A DNA stretch of 24,443 nt from Chloroflexota bacterium. GTDB taxonomy: Bacteria; Chloroflexota; Dehalococcoidia; Lucifugimonadales; JACPCL1. Each line of letters starts with the position of its first letter. The stretch's first letter is position 1. A program made the translations under genes and the position numbers. The stretch spans positions 1-24,443 of the forward strand of contig JACQUH010000302.1 of the NCBI GenBank assembly GCA_016210375.1. Direction: 5' to 3'. The notes beneath the pieces are model-generated. The model made no database searches. It saw only the letters and a list, made by a program, of their open reading frames with translations, and was not told the DNA's origin. Shown here piece after piece: positions 14,970-22,160 of the stretch.

Positions 14970-15884
14970 TTACCTTCTCTGGCTTCCCCGCAGCCGTGGG
15001 TCCAGGACGTCGCGTAGGGCGTCGCCAAACACGTTGACGCAAAACACCACGGCGGTAATAGCGATTCCTGGGGCTATGGCCAGGTGAGGCGCTACCTGGA
15101 AGAACCCCGCGGCATTGCCGCTGAGCATGGCCCCCCAGGAAGGCAGGGGGGGCTGAATCCCCACACCCAGGAAGCTGAGGGAAGTCTCCGCCAGGATGGC
15201 GCCCCCGAAGGATATGGTTATGACGACAATGATCACGGGCAGAACGTTGGGCAGGATGTGCCGGAACATGATGCGCCGGGTGCTTGACCCAATGGCAACG
15301 GCGGCGTCCACGTAGGTGTTCTCCTTGATACTGAGGGCGGCGCTACGGGTGATGCGGACATCCCGAGCTATGCTGCTTATGCCTATGGCAATAGCCACGT
15401 TCCGTATGTCAGGGCCCAACACCGAGACGATGCCTATAGCCAGGAGGATGCCAGGGATCGCCTGCATGCTGTCCACGACCCGTTGGAAGAACAGGTCCAC
15501 CTTGCCCCCAAACCAGGCGCTGGTAATCCCAAGGAGGGAACCAGCGGTGATGCCTATGGAGACCGCCAGGGTCGCCGCTACCAGGGAGTACCTGCCCCCG
15601 TGGATGATCCGGCTCAACATGTCCCTTCCCAGGAGGTCGTTCCCCAGCCAGTGCTGGAGCGATGGCGTTGCCATGGACAGCTTCGGGGTTATCGCATAGG
15701 GATCGTAGGGAGCAACCCACGTTGCGAACACTGCTGCAAAGACTATGATGAGGAAAACGGCAGCGCCAAAGGCGCCCAGGGGCTTCCCTTTGGAGAAATG
15801 CCAAATGGTGGTAGAGCTCCGCCGGAGCAGCGTCCCACCCAACCTTGCGGCCAGTGTCCCCTCATATCCTGTCCTCTGCATCAT
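14970..15884 (-). CDS. Peptide-type ABC transporter permease, DppC class
   Basis: A 304-aa inner-membrane permease (BPD_transp_1). The N-terminal OppC-like segment has the first helix (AFGAAVFLIIVFAAVFATWV) followed by APYDPYA and WLGNDLLGRDMLSRIIHGGR, all typical of DppC. The EAA coupling loop is AIGSSTRRIMFRHILPN, and the C-terminus has SFLGVGIQPPLPSWGAML and LRDVLDPRLR. It pairs with the DppB protein 11 bases upstream. No ATP-binding subunit is encoded in the window, so the ATPase must come from elsewhere. Confidence 0.95.
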   Translation of the reverse strand: MMQRTGYEGTLAARLGGTLLRRSSTTIWHFSKGKPLGAFGAAVFLIIVFAAVFATWVAPYDPYAITPKLSMATPSLQHWLGNDLLGRDMLSRIIHGGRYSLVAATLAVSIGITAGSLLGITSAWFGGKVDLFFQRVVDSMQAIPGILLAIGIVSVLGPDIRNVAIAIGISSIARDVRITRSAALSIKENTYVDAAVAIGSSTRRIMFRHILPNVLPVIIVVITISFGGAILAETSLSFLGVGIQPPLPSWGAMLSGNAAGFFQVAPHLAIAPGIAITAVVFCVNVFGDALRDVLDPRLRGSQRR

Positions 15885-15895
15885 GGCGTCGCCTT

Positions 15896-16846
15896 CTATT
15901 GGTACCGGATTCGTGGGTCAAGCCAGCCGTATAGCAGGTCAACAGCCAGGTTCACAGACACGTAGATCATGGCGATGAACAGGATGCTTGCCTGCACCTG
16001 GGGGTAATCCCTGGCCTGCACCGACTGCACCGTCAACCGTCCAGCGCCAGGCAGGGAAAACACGATCTCCATGACCACTGTTCCACCCAGGAGAGCGCCA
16101 AACCTCCCGCCATAGGCGGTCACAGCCGGTATCAAGGAGTTCTTCAGCACATGGCGCATGAGCACCATCCGCTCGCTCAACCCCTTGGCATAGGCCGTTC
16201 GGACATAGTCCTGCCGCAGCACCTCCAACACCGAGGAACGTACCAGCCTTGCCTCCCCCGCAGAGCTGGACCAGGCCAGGACCAGGGCGGGCAGGATGAG
16301 CTTTTGCAGGTTTGCTACAGGGTCCTCCCAGGGCGCTTTGTAGAAGATAGGAGGACTCCACCCAAAGACGTTTGCGGCTATGATAACCACCATTATCCCA
16401 ACCCAGAAGACGGGCATGGCAAGACCCAGGATGGAGAACGAGCGGATAGTGTAGTCCAGGATCGTATCTTGGCGTATGGCCGCTAACACTCCAATAACCA
16501 GGGACAGGGACACCGACAGCACGATGGTCAGCAGCGCCAGCTCTATGGTGAGGGGCAGGCGTCGCATCAGCTCCGGCAACACCGCCCCATCGGTGTAGTA
16601 GGAGTAGCCCAGGTCGCCTCTGAACAGGTCGCCAAGCCACATAAAGAACTGGACGATGACGGGTTTGTCCAGCCCCATGGACACCCGGAGCGCGTCCAGG
16701 TCAGCCTTGGAGAAATAGGCCGCCTCCTGCATCCTCAGGAAAAGGACATCTCCCGGTACAAGGCGCAGCAACATAAAGGTGATGAGGGCCACCCCAAAAA
16801 TCGTTGGAAACATCAGCAGGAGACGCTTTATCACGTAGGTTCGCAT
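15896..16846 (-). CDS. Peptide-type ABC transporter permease, DppB class
   Basis: A 316-aa inner-membrane permease. The N-terminus (RLLLMFPTIFGVALITFMLL, then RLVPGD) and LGLDKPV-type region (MGLDKPVIVQFFMWLGDLFR, then GDLGYSY) are diagnostic for DppB. The EAA loop is AYAKGLSERMVLMRHVLKN, and the protein ends with LLYGWLDPRIRY. It is transcribed after the CaiB pair B genes (18-base gap) and before DppC, so transport and CoA transfer are in one unit. Confidence 0.95.
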   Translation of the reverse strand: MRTYVIKRLLLMFPTIFGVALITFMLLRLVPGDVLFLRMQEAAYFSKADLDALRVSMGLDKPVIVQFFMWLGDLFRGDLGYSYYTDGAVLPELMRRLPLTIELALLTIVLSVSLSLVIGVLAAIRQDTILDYTIRSFSILGLAMPVFWVGIMVVIIAANVFGWSPPIFYKAPWEDPVANLQKLILPALVLAWSSSAGEARLVRSSVLEVLRQDYVRTAYAKGLSERMVLMRHVLKNSLIPAVTAYGGRFGALLGGTVVMEIVFSLPGAGRLTVQSVQARDYPQVQASILFIAMIYVSVNLAVDLLYGWLDPRIRYQ

Positions 16847-16864
16847 GGGAAGGCCCCTCTATCG

Positions 16865-18208
16865 CTACGCTCGGAGGATGTTCAATGGGCTCTCTTCATA
16901 GTCGGTGATGGTGCCGCGCCGCTTCTGCTCCTCCAGGGGCACCACATTGGGACGGCTGGGCTGAAGCGGCGCCTTGCCAATGATTTTCTTAGCCTCCAGA
17001 GCCGCTATTTCCCTTTGGGACAGACCCAGATAGGTGCCCAGGATCAGCTCGTTGTCCTGTCCCAGGGTGGGCGCAGCCCTGCGCACGGAGCCAGGCGTTC
17101 GCGTGAACTTCCATGGGGGACCTGGATAGGGCATTGTGCCCAGTCCCGTCTCTTCGGGATGCTCAACGCTCTGGTAGAACCCCCTTGCCCTGTATTGGGG
17201 GTCCAGCAGCAGCTCTTTGTTGTTCAGGACTGCGCCCGCGGGCACGCCGGCCCTTTGCAGGCGATGCATGGCGGCATAGTGGTCCCTTTGGGCGGTCCAG
17301 GCACGGATATGGCCGTCCAACTCATCCTGGTGCTTGTACCGGGAGAGCTGGTCGGCGAACTTGGGGTCGTTGCACCATTCGGGGCTGCCCATCGCCCGGC
17401 AGAGGGAGTCCCATTCCTCGTCCGAGGAGACGGCGATAACAACCCATTCGTCTTCTCCCAGGCAGGGGTAGCAGCCGTGGGGGGCCTTCCACTGGTCGCG
17501 GTTTCCCATGCGACCTTGCTGATGACCGTTCACTATGTAGTCCAGCACGGCCTCTCCGATCATCGCCGTGCCGGTTTCGGATTGGGCCAGGTCAATCCAT
17601 TGCCCCTGGCCGGTGAGGTCCCTATAGTGGAGCGCCGCCATCATGGCAAAGGCTCCGTGCATTGCCCCCGCGTAGTCGGTGTAGGGAATGCTTGGCAGCC
17701 TGGGAAGCAAATCGGGGTATCCCGACATCCAGATCAGGCCCGACGCCGATTCCGTGGTATGGCCTGCCGCCACGTACTCCGCCCAGGGGCCCGTGTGGCC
17801 GTAGCCGTTGGAGGAGAGCATGATGATGTCTGGCCTCAACGCCCTGGCCGCTTCGTAGTCCAGGCTGAAGTTCTCCATGACTCTTGCCGAAAAGTTTTCA
17901 CAGAGGATGTCGCTGATCTTGACCAGCTCCTTGGCGATGGCGATGCCCTCGGGGGCCTTCATGTCCAGGGTGATCTCCAGCTTGCTCCGGTTCTGATCGT
18001 TGTAGTTCGCCGCATGGTTCCAGTACTCGCCCTCGCTCGTATTGCGGAAGAAGCTGCTGGTCCGGTGAGCATTCAGTCGCCCGACCGATTCAATCTTGAT
18101 GACCTCGGCCCCCATATCACACAGCAATTTCGCCGCGTGCGGCACTGCCAAGAGCTGTCCAAACTCAAGGATCCGTACGCCTGCCATGGGAAGGGAAGCT
18201 GTGTCCAT
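16865..18208 (-). CDS. CaiB/BaiF family CoA-transferase, Asp-containing subunit (pair B)
   Basis: A 447-aa class III CoA-transferase closely related to the protein at 7538-8914 (shared GQLLAVP, NRSKLEITLDM-type, DIIMLSSNGYGHTGPW and SGYPDLLPRLPSIPYTDYAG segments). The catalytic Asp is probably D178 in PYTDYAGAMHG, followed by TGQGQWIDLAQ. ATG at 18208 with GGAG six bases upstream is preferred to a TTG at 18220. It starts 23 bases after the stop of its Gln-type partner. The substrate is unknown; the transporter genes that follow suggest it activates the imported compound. Confidence 0.92.
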   Translation of the reverse strand: MDTASLPMAGVRILEFGQLLAVPHAAKLLCDMGAEVIKIESVGRLNAHRTSSFFRNTSEGEYWNHAANYNDQNRSKLEITLDMKAPEGIAIAKELVKISDILCENFSARVMENFSLDYEAARALRPDIIMLSSNGYGHTGPWAEYVAAGHTTESASGLIWMSGYPDLLPRLPSIPYTDYAGAMHGAFAMMAALHYRDLTGQGQWIDLAQSETGTAMIGEAVLDYIVNGHQQGRMGNRDQWKAPHGCYPCLGEDEWVVIAVSSDEEWDSLCRAMGSPEWCNDPKFADQLSRYKHQDELDGHIRAWTAQRDHYAAMHRLQRAGVPAGAVLNNKELLLDPQYRARGFYQSVEHPEETGLGTMPYPGPPWKFTRTPGSVRRAAPTLGQDNELILGTYLGLSQREIAALEAKKIIGKAPLQPSRPNVVPLEEQKRRGTITDYEESPLNILRA

Positions 18209-18231
18209 TGCCAACTCCAACGGTCTGGGGG

Positions 18232-19482
18232 TTAAATGGTGCCCTGGCCTTTGAGGCGAATCAGGTCTTCCGGCGAGTAGCCAAGCAGATCAACGTACAC
18301 GTCCCGGTTATTCGCTCCCAGGGCAGGGGCCGTGCTCCGCAGGGCCCACGGGGTGGCGGTCAAACGGAAGGGCGCCCCCGGGAACATGACGTGACCGATG
18401 TGGGGATGGTCTATGGGAACAAAATACTCACGGGCAGCGAGCTGGGGATTGGTGGTCAGGTCGGCTATGGTTTCCACAGGGCCGAACATGAGGTGATGGC
18501 TCTGGGCCGCCTCCACCAGCTCGTACTTGTCTTTCTGTCCGTACGCCTTCACCAGCAAGTTCCTCACCTCTGCCGCATGTTCCTGCCGTTTCTGCTCGGT
18601 GTCAAACTGCCGCAGCTCCTCCATGCCCAGGAAGTTTACGAAGTCAGTCCACTCCTCGTCTGTGAGCGCCCGCCGGGGAATGCCCTCCTGACCGCCAACG
18701 AAATACCCATCTTTGGCGGCGGTGAAGGAGCCCTGGCCTTCGGAGGTTGACCCACGGCCATCCCTGTTGGCAACCTTAACCGCCCTTCGGCGGATGGCGC
18801 CCATGTAGGTGTACAGCGACGTGGTATCCCGCAGCATGGACGCCTGGCATTCTATGGCAGAGATGTCAACGTGCTGGCCCTCGCCGCTGATTCTCTGGTG
18901 CCTCAGGGCCACCAGCCCTGCCGAAGCAGCGTTTGCTCCCGCGTTGTACTGGACCTGGTGCCCGCCGTGTTTGACAGGCTCCCGGTCAAACTCACCGTAG
19001 GTGTACATGAAGCCGCCCAGGGCAAACTCCACGATCTCAGCCCCCAGGTAGTCCTTATAGGGGCCGTCCTGCCCGAAGGGGGTGATAGACACCATCACCA
19101 GTTTGGAGTTTATGGATGCCAGGGCTTCATAGCCTATCCCTGCATTATTCAGGGTGCCCGGGCGAAAGTCTTCCACTACCACGTCGCACAGGGCCGCCAG
19201 TTGCTTCACGACGCCCTGTCCGAAGGCGGTGTCCAGATTGAGAGTGATGGAACTCTTGTTGCTGTTCAGGTAAAGGAACAGAAGAGACCCCTCGGGGTGA
19301 GGCTCGTCGTTCAGAAAGGGGCCATACCTTCGGGCCACGTCGCCAGCCGGCGGCTCTACTTTGATAACCTTGGCGCCGAAGTCAGCAAGGAGCTTGGTAC
19401 AGTAGGGGCCAGCAACGAATGATGTGAGGTCAAGCACCCGCAAATCCCCCAAGGCACTGCTACCAGGCGGGTTTGTGGACAT
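18232..19482 (-). CDS. CaiB/BaiF family CoA-transferase, Gln-type partner subunit (pair B)
   Basis: A 416-aa CaiB/BaiF homologue and the first gene after the promoter at 19514-19543. The family N-terminus is LRVLDLTSFVAGPYCTKLLA, then GAKVIKVEPPAGD. At the catalytic site it reads HQVQYNAGANAASAG, with Gln at about residue 178 where Asp is expected. It matches the HQAQFRAG of the pair A protein (9021-10229), so the change is shared, not a random defect. ATG 19482 has GGGAGAGGGG upstream. It probably forms a heteromer with the product of 16865-18208. Confidence 0.9.
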   Translation of the reverse strand: MSTNPPGSSALGDLRVLDLTSFVAGPYCTKLLADFGAKVIKVEPPAGDVARRYGPFLNDEPHPEGSLLFLYLNSNKSSITLNLDTAFGQGVVKQLAALCDVVVEDFRPGTLNNAGIGYEALASINSKLVMVSITPFGQDGPYKDYLGAEIVEFALGGFMYTYGEFDREPVKHGGHQVQYNAGANAASAGLVALRHQRISGEGQHVDISAIECQASMLRDTTSLYTYMGAIRRRAVKVANRDGRGSTSEGQGSFTAAKDGYFVGGQEGIPRRALTDEEWTDFVNFLGMEELRQFDTEQKRQEHAAEVRNLLVKAYGQKDKYELVEAAQSHHLMFGPVETIADLTTNPQLAAREYFVPIDHPHIGHVMFPGAPFRLTATPWALRSTAPALGANNRDVYVDLLGYSPEDLIRLKGQGTI

Positions 19483-19513
19483 GCCCCTCTCCCTACTTGC
19501 TACGTAGAGCCAC

Positions 19514-19543
19514 TTTATACCATTGACCAGGGAGGACTGTCAA
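19514..19543 (-). promoter_or_regulatory. Strong sigma70-type promoter of the catabolic block
   Basis: On the minus strand: TTGACA (19543-19538), an 18-nt spacer, TATAAA (19519-19514). The -35 is a consensus hexamer and the -10 differs at one base. Transcription would begin near 19507, about 25 bases before the first CoA-transferase gene. Confidence 0.75.
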
Positions 19544-19544
19544 T
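19522..19544. promoter_or_regulatory. Candidate operator overlapping the promoter
   Basis: ATTGAC (19522-19527), 11 bases, GTCAAT (19539-19544): a perfect 6-bp inverted repeat. It covers the -35 hexamer and most of the spacer, so a dimeric repressor binding there would block the promoter. No regulator gene is visible in the window. Confidence 0.45.
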
Positions 19545-19786
19545 AGCTACGGATTGAGGCTATTTCTGCTTTGGAATTGACGCAGCCCGTCGTTCTTCTT
19601 CGTCACTGCCGCCTGTTCACGGGCGGCACTCCCTCGGTCGGCGAGCAGCCGACAGGGAGGCGGTGTGTATGGGGAACAGGCTGACGGAGGAAGGGGTGGC
19701 CGAGGGGCGAAGCGCCGCTGCGCGCCCAAGCGTGCCTGCCACGGGGTAGCGGAAAATGAGGGGGTGGGGGGACAACGATCTCAAGG

Positions 19787-19821
19787 ATTGGTGTGATGCG
19801 GCTCTGCCGCATCACACCAAT
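19787..19821. repeat. Core palindrome, copy 3
   Basis: A 16-bp perfect stem (19787-19802 with 19806-19821) with loop TCT. It shares GTGATGCGGC and its complement with copies 1 and 2. The flanks GGGGGAC on the left and ACCTATCTT on the right are also shared with copy 2. The outer stem is ATTGGT. Confidence 0.85.
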
Positions 19822-19842
19822 TGGTACCTATCTTTCCTGTCA

Positions 19843-19861
19843 CCAGGGCCGTCGGCCCTGG
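19843..19861 (-). terminator. Short hairpin directly after the TorD-type gene
   Basis: CCAGGGCC, loop GTC, GGCCCTGG: an 8-bp perfect stem ending two bases from the stop codon (19864-19866). No T-run follows on the minus strand. It is a possible 3' end of the respiratory operon. Confidence 0.45.
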
Positions 19862-19863
19862 CC

Positions 19864-20616
19864 TCACAGTCGTCGCCTGCGATGCCCCAAGGCGCCATCT
19901 CTGTCCTGCAGGTATGGCTGAAATCGCAGCACCATCTCCTTCAGCAAGTCTTGATCATGGGCTACAAAGGCCGCTGCCGTCTCAATAACGCGACGGTACC
20001 GGCCCCAGGAGATAGCGCGCTCCACGTTCCTCTCAACCTCAGCGAGATACCCTATCAGGTGGCGCTCCAGAAAGCTGCTTTCCTGTTGCAGGGTCTGCAT
20101 CCCCGACGCCAGGTCTTCTTGCTCCCACGCTTCGGCCTCCATGCTGCACAGGTAGACCATGAACCCCAGCTCCACTGCGACGTGGTCTCCGGACTCGCCA
20201 ACATACGGCAGAGGGGCCACTCCCGCCTGGGCGTACTCCTTTGCCAGTTGGCTCAAGAGCCCCCCTTGGTCCAGCGGGTCTTCGCCAGCGTACGCCGACT
20301 CGTGAAGGGGGCATTTGCACCCAACTTGGTCAGAGAGGAAGACGCGGGTGTACTGGGACTGGAGTGCGGCTGCCTCCTGGGAGGTCAAGGTCTGTACAGC
20401 CTGAAGGAGTTCCGTCATGCCAGGGTAGTGGCTGGCCAAACGGCCACGACGCCCCCGCCGGGCAACGTCGCCGACTGCGGTAACTAGGCCCTGCAATCGC
20501 TCCTCTTGGGGATAGAGCAAGCTTTGGCTTAGCATACGGTAGCAACCCTGCCGCAGCCTGGCCAGGGCCGCTACCGGGGCGCCCGCCAGGAAGGCGGCAT
20601 GCTGACGCCATGCCAT
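19864..20616 (-). CDS. TorD/DmsD-type molybdoenzyme maturation chaperone
   Basis: A 250-aa, all-helical cytosolic chaperone of the TorD family (TorD/DmsD/NarJ), which holds the catalytic subunit of a DMSO-reductase-family enzyme during cofactor insertion and export. Family signatures are QSQYTRVFL (about 86-94), then CPLHESAYAGEDPL (about 102-115), and GESGDHVAVELGFMVYL further on. ATG 20616 with GGAGGAGG at good spacing is the preferred start; a GTG at 20694 that overlaps the previous stop (GTGA) is an alternative. It is the last gene after the heme protein, NrfD and the Ig-like protein. Its client enzyme is not encoded in the window. Confidence 0.85.
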   Translation of the reverse strand: MAWRQHAAFLAGAPVAALARLRQGCYRMLSQSLLYPQEERLQGLVTAVGDVARRGRRGRLASHYPGMTELLQAVQTLTSQEAAALQSQYTRVFLSDQVGCKCPLHESAYAGEDPLDQGGLLSQLAKEYAQAGVAPLPYVGESGDHVAVELGFMVYLCSMEAEAWEQEDLASGMQTLQQESSFLERHLIGYLAEVERNVERAISWGRYRRVIETAAAFVAHDQDLLKEMVLRFQPYLQDRDGALGHRRRRL

Positions 20617-20690
20617 AGGCCCTCCTCCATTCTCTGCCCACTCCGCCGGTCTGGCAGGAATCTTTGTGCTCCGTCTGTTGGTAGTGGGTG

Positions 20691-22160
20691 TCACACCGGC
20701 AGGAGGACTTCAACCCAATCGTGCGGCGTGGCGCTCTGGAGATGGCCCACCTCGGTCCAACCATCGGGGGTCTCATCGGGGTCCCAATAGGCCAGGGCGA
20801 CGTAGGCCTTGCCTCTCAGCTTCAGTTGAACGTCCTGGGGGTCCCCGGTAGCCAGGGGGCGGGACATCTCAAAGACCCATGTGCCCGAAGCCCCTGGTCC
20901 TCCTGCGCGGCCGGTGTGCTCCCACGCCCCCGCCAGGCTGTTCTCTGCCTGGGGCGTATTGTCAGTCTTGTGTATCGTTGGAGTGGTTGACCACTCGTCG
21001 TTCAAGCTGCACTTGGGGTCCTTGCCTCCGGGTACCCCGCCGCCGCCAGCCACCTCTCCCGGGCCGCAGGCCGGCGTCCAGTGCCACATATCTACCATGC
21101 CCAGGCTCTTCTTCTGTTCCTCCTCAGTGGTTCCCATGTGAGGCGCGGCAGGGTCGTCAATCCGGAACATAACGGAGACCTTCCCCGAGAGGTATGGATC
21201 GGTGCGTACCCAGTCGTAGTCGTCGGGAACCTCTACCAGGACATACACCTTCTGGGAGTCCACTGCCACCTTGAGGTCCACGACGATGGGCGCCAGCTTC
21301 CCCATCTTGAGGCTCGGGATGGGCTTGACCTGCGCCAGCGTCACTCCTGTCCTTTCAATGGCTGCCCAGTCCGTCGTCTTGCCGTCCACGGTAATGGCTG
21401 CTCTCCTCGCCTCCAAGCAGAGATGGCCTGATGGTGGAGAGGTGGGGGCGGGAGCAGGCGGGCACACCAGCGCGCCAGGCCCAGGTACGGCCAGGCTGGG
21501 GGTAGGCAATGCAGTGGCCGTCCCCGTCAAGGAGGGCGTAGCCACAGGGGTGGATGTTGCCTCCGGACTGGGCGCCGGCGTGGGAGTGGCCAGCATGGCC
21601 GCCTCTCGGGTCGGCGTAGGGGTGAGGGGAGCCACACCCGCTGGCGTCGTCGGTGTAGGAGTAATCGCTGGCAACACTCCCGAGTCTGGGGAAGGCGCAG
21701 CCTCCTGAAGCCCAAGCAGGTACTCGGTGATCAGAGCCAGTTGCTCGATCGCGAGGTCTGATTCGGGATAGGCTGGCATTCCCGCAGGCCCTCTGCGTGT
21801 CTCCTTGCCTATCTTGGCCTTCGTCACATCCAGCAGGTCATGGCCCAGCACGCCTCCCTCGCCCTTGAACCCGTGACAACTGGCGCAGCCGGCAGCGACA
21901 TAGAGCGCGTACCCCTTGTCCACATCCTTGGGGGTTTTGCTGCTCAAGGCCCATCCCATGGGTGCGTTGCCTTGCGTGCTTAGCCAGGTCAAAGAGGTGC
22001 GGCCGTAATCACTGGGCACCTCTCCCCGGAAGTTCAGGTGAGTGTTGTAGCCTTCATCCGCGCTTGCCCATGGCCGCAAAGTAACCACAACGACCAGGGA
22101 TGCCCCAAGGGCGAGGACCGCCCCCAGTAACCCAACGGGGAGAATGAGATGCCCTTTCAT
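20691..22160 (-). CDS. Cytochrome c / ethylbenzene-dehydrogenase-type heme domain fusion
   Basis: A 489-aa exported protein. An N-terminal hydrophobic segment (residues 5-28) acts as signal or anchor. A class I cytochrome c domain follows: C92-A-S-C95-H96 binds heme covalently, and M128 in AGMPAYP is the likely sixth ligand. Residues about 155-245 are a Thr/Pro/Ala-rich linker. The C-terminal part, from about 250, resembles EB_dh, the heme-b gamma subunit of type II DMSO-reductase enzymes, with ITVDGKTTDWAAI, VYVLVEVPDD, SVMFRIDD and MVDMWHWTPA (M358 and H360 are candidate heme ligands). Two hemes on one chain would pass electrons in the periplasm. The ATG overlaps the preceding stop (ATGA), so translation is coupled. 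The EB_dh call rests on motif pattern and is less certain than the cytochrome c call. Confidence 0.82.
   Translation of the reverse strand: MKGHLILPVGLLGAVLALGASLVVVVTLRPWASADEGYNTHLNFRGEVPSDYGRTSLTWLSTQGNAPMGWALSSKTPKDVDKGYALYVAAGCASCHGFKGEGGVLGHDLLDVTKAKIGKETRRGPAGMPAYPESDLAIEQLALITEYLLGLQEAAPSPDSGVLPAITPTPTTPAGVAPLTPTPTREAAMLATPTPAPSPEATSTPVATPSLTGTATALPTPSLAVPGPGALVCPPAPAPTSPPSGHLCLEARRAAITVDGKTTDWAAIERTGVTLAQVKPIPSLKMGKLAPIVVDLKVAVDSQKVYVLVEVPDDYDWVRTDPYLSGKVSVMFRIDDPAAPHMGTTEEEQKKSLGMVDMWHWTPACGPGEVAGGGGVPGGKDPKCSLNDEWSTTPTIHKTDNTPQAENSLAGAWEHTGRAGGPGASGTWVFEMSRPLATGDPQDVQLKLRGKAYVALAYWDPDETPDGWTEVGHLQSATPHDWVEVLLPV

Larger units (their letters stand above)
19545..19863. other. Repeat-rich gap between the TorD gene and the catabolic block
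   Basis: Contains a hairpin at 19629-19659 (CTCCCT and GTCGGC paired with GCCGAC and AGGGAG, 2-base bulge, loop GAGCA), the core palindrome copy 3 at 19787-19821, and an 8-bp hairpin at 19843-19861. No coding region is recognised. Confidence 0.55.
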
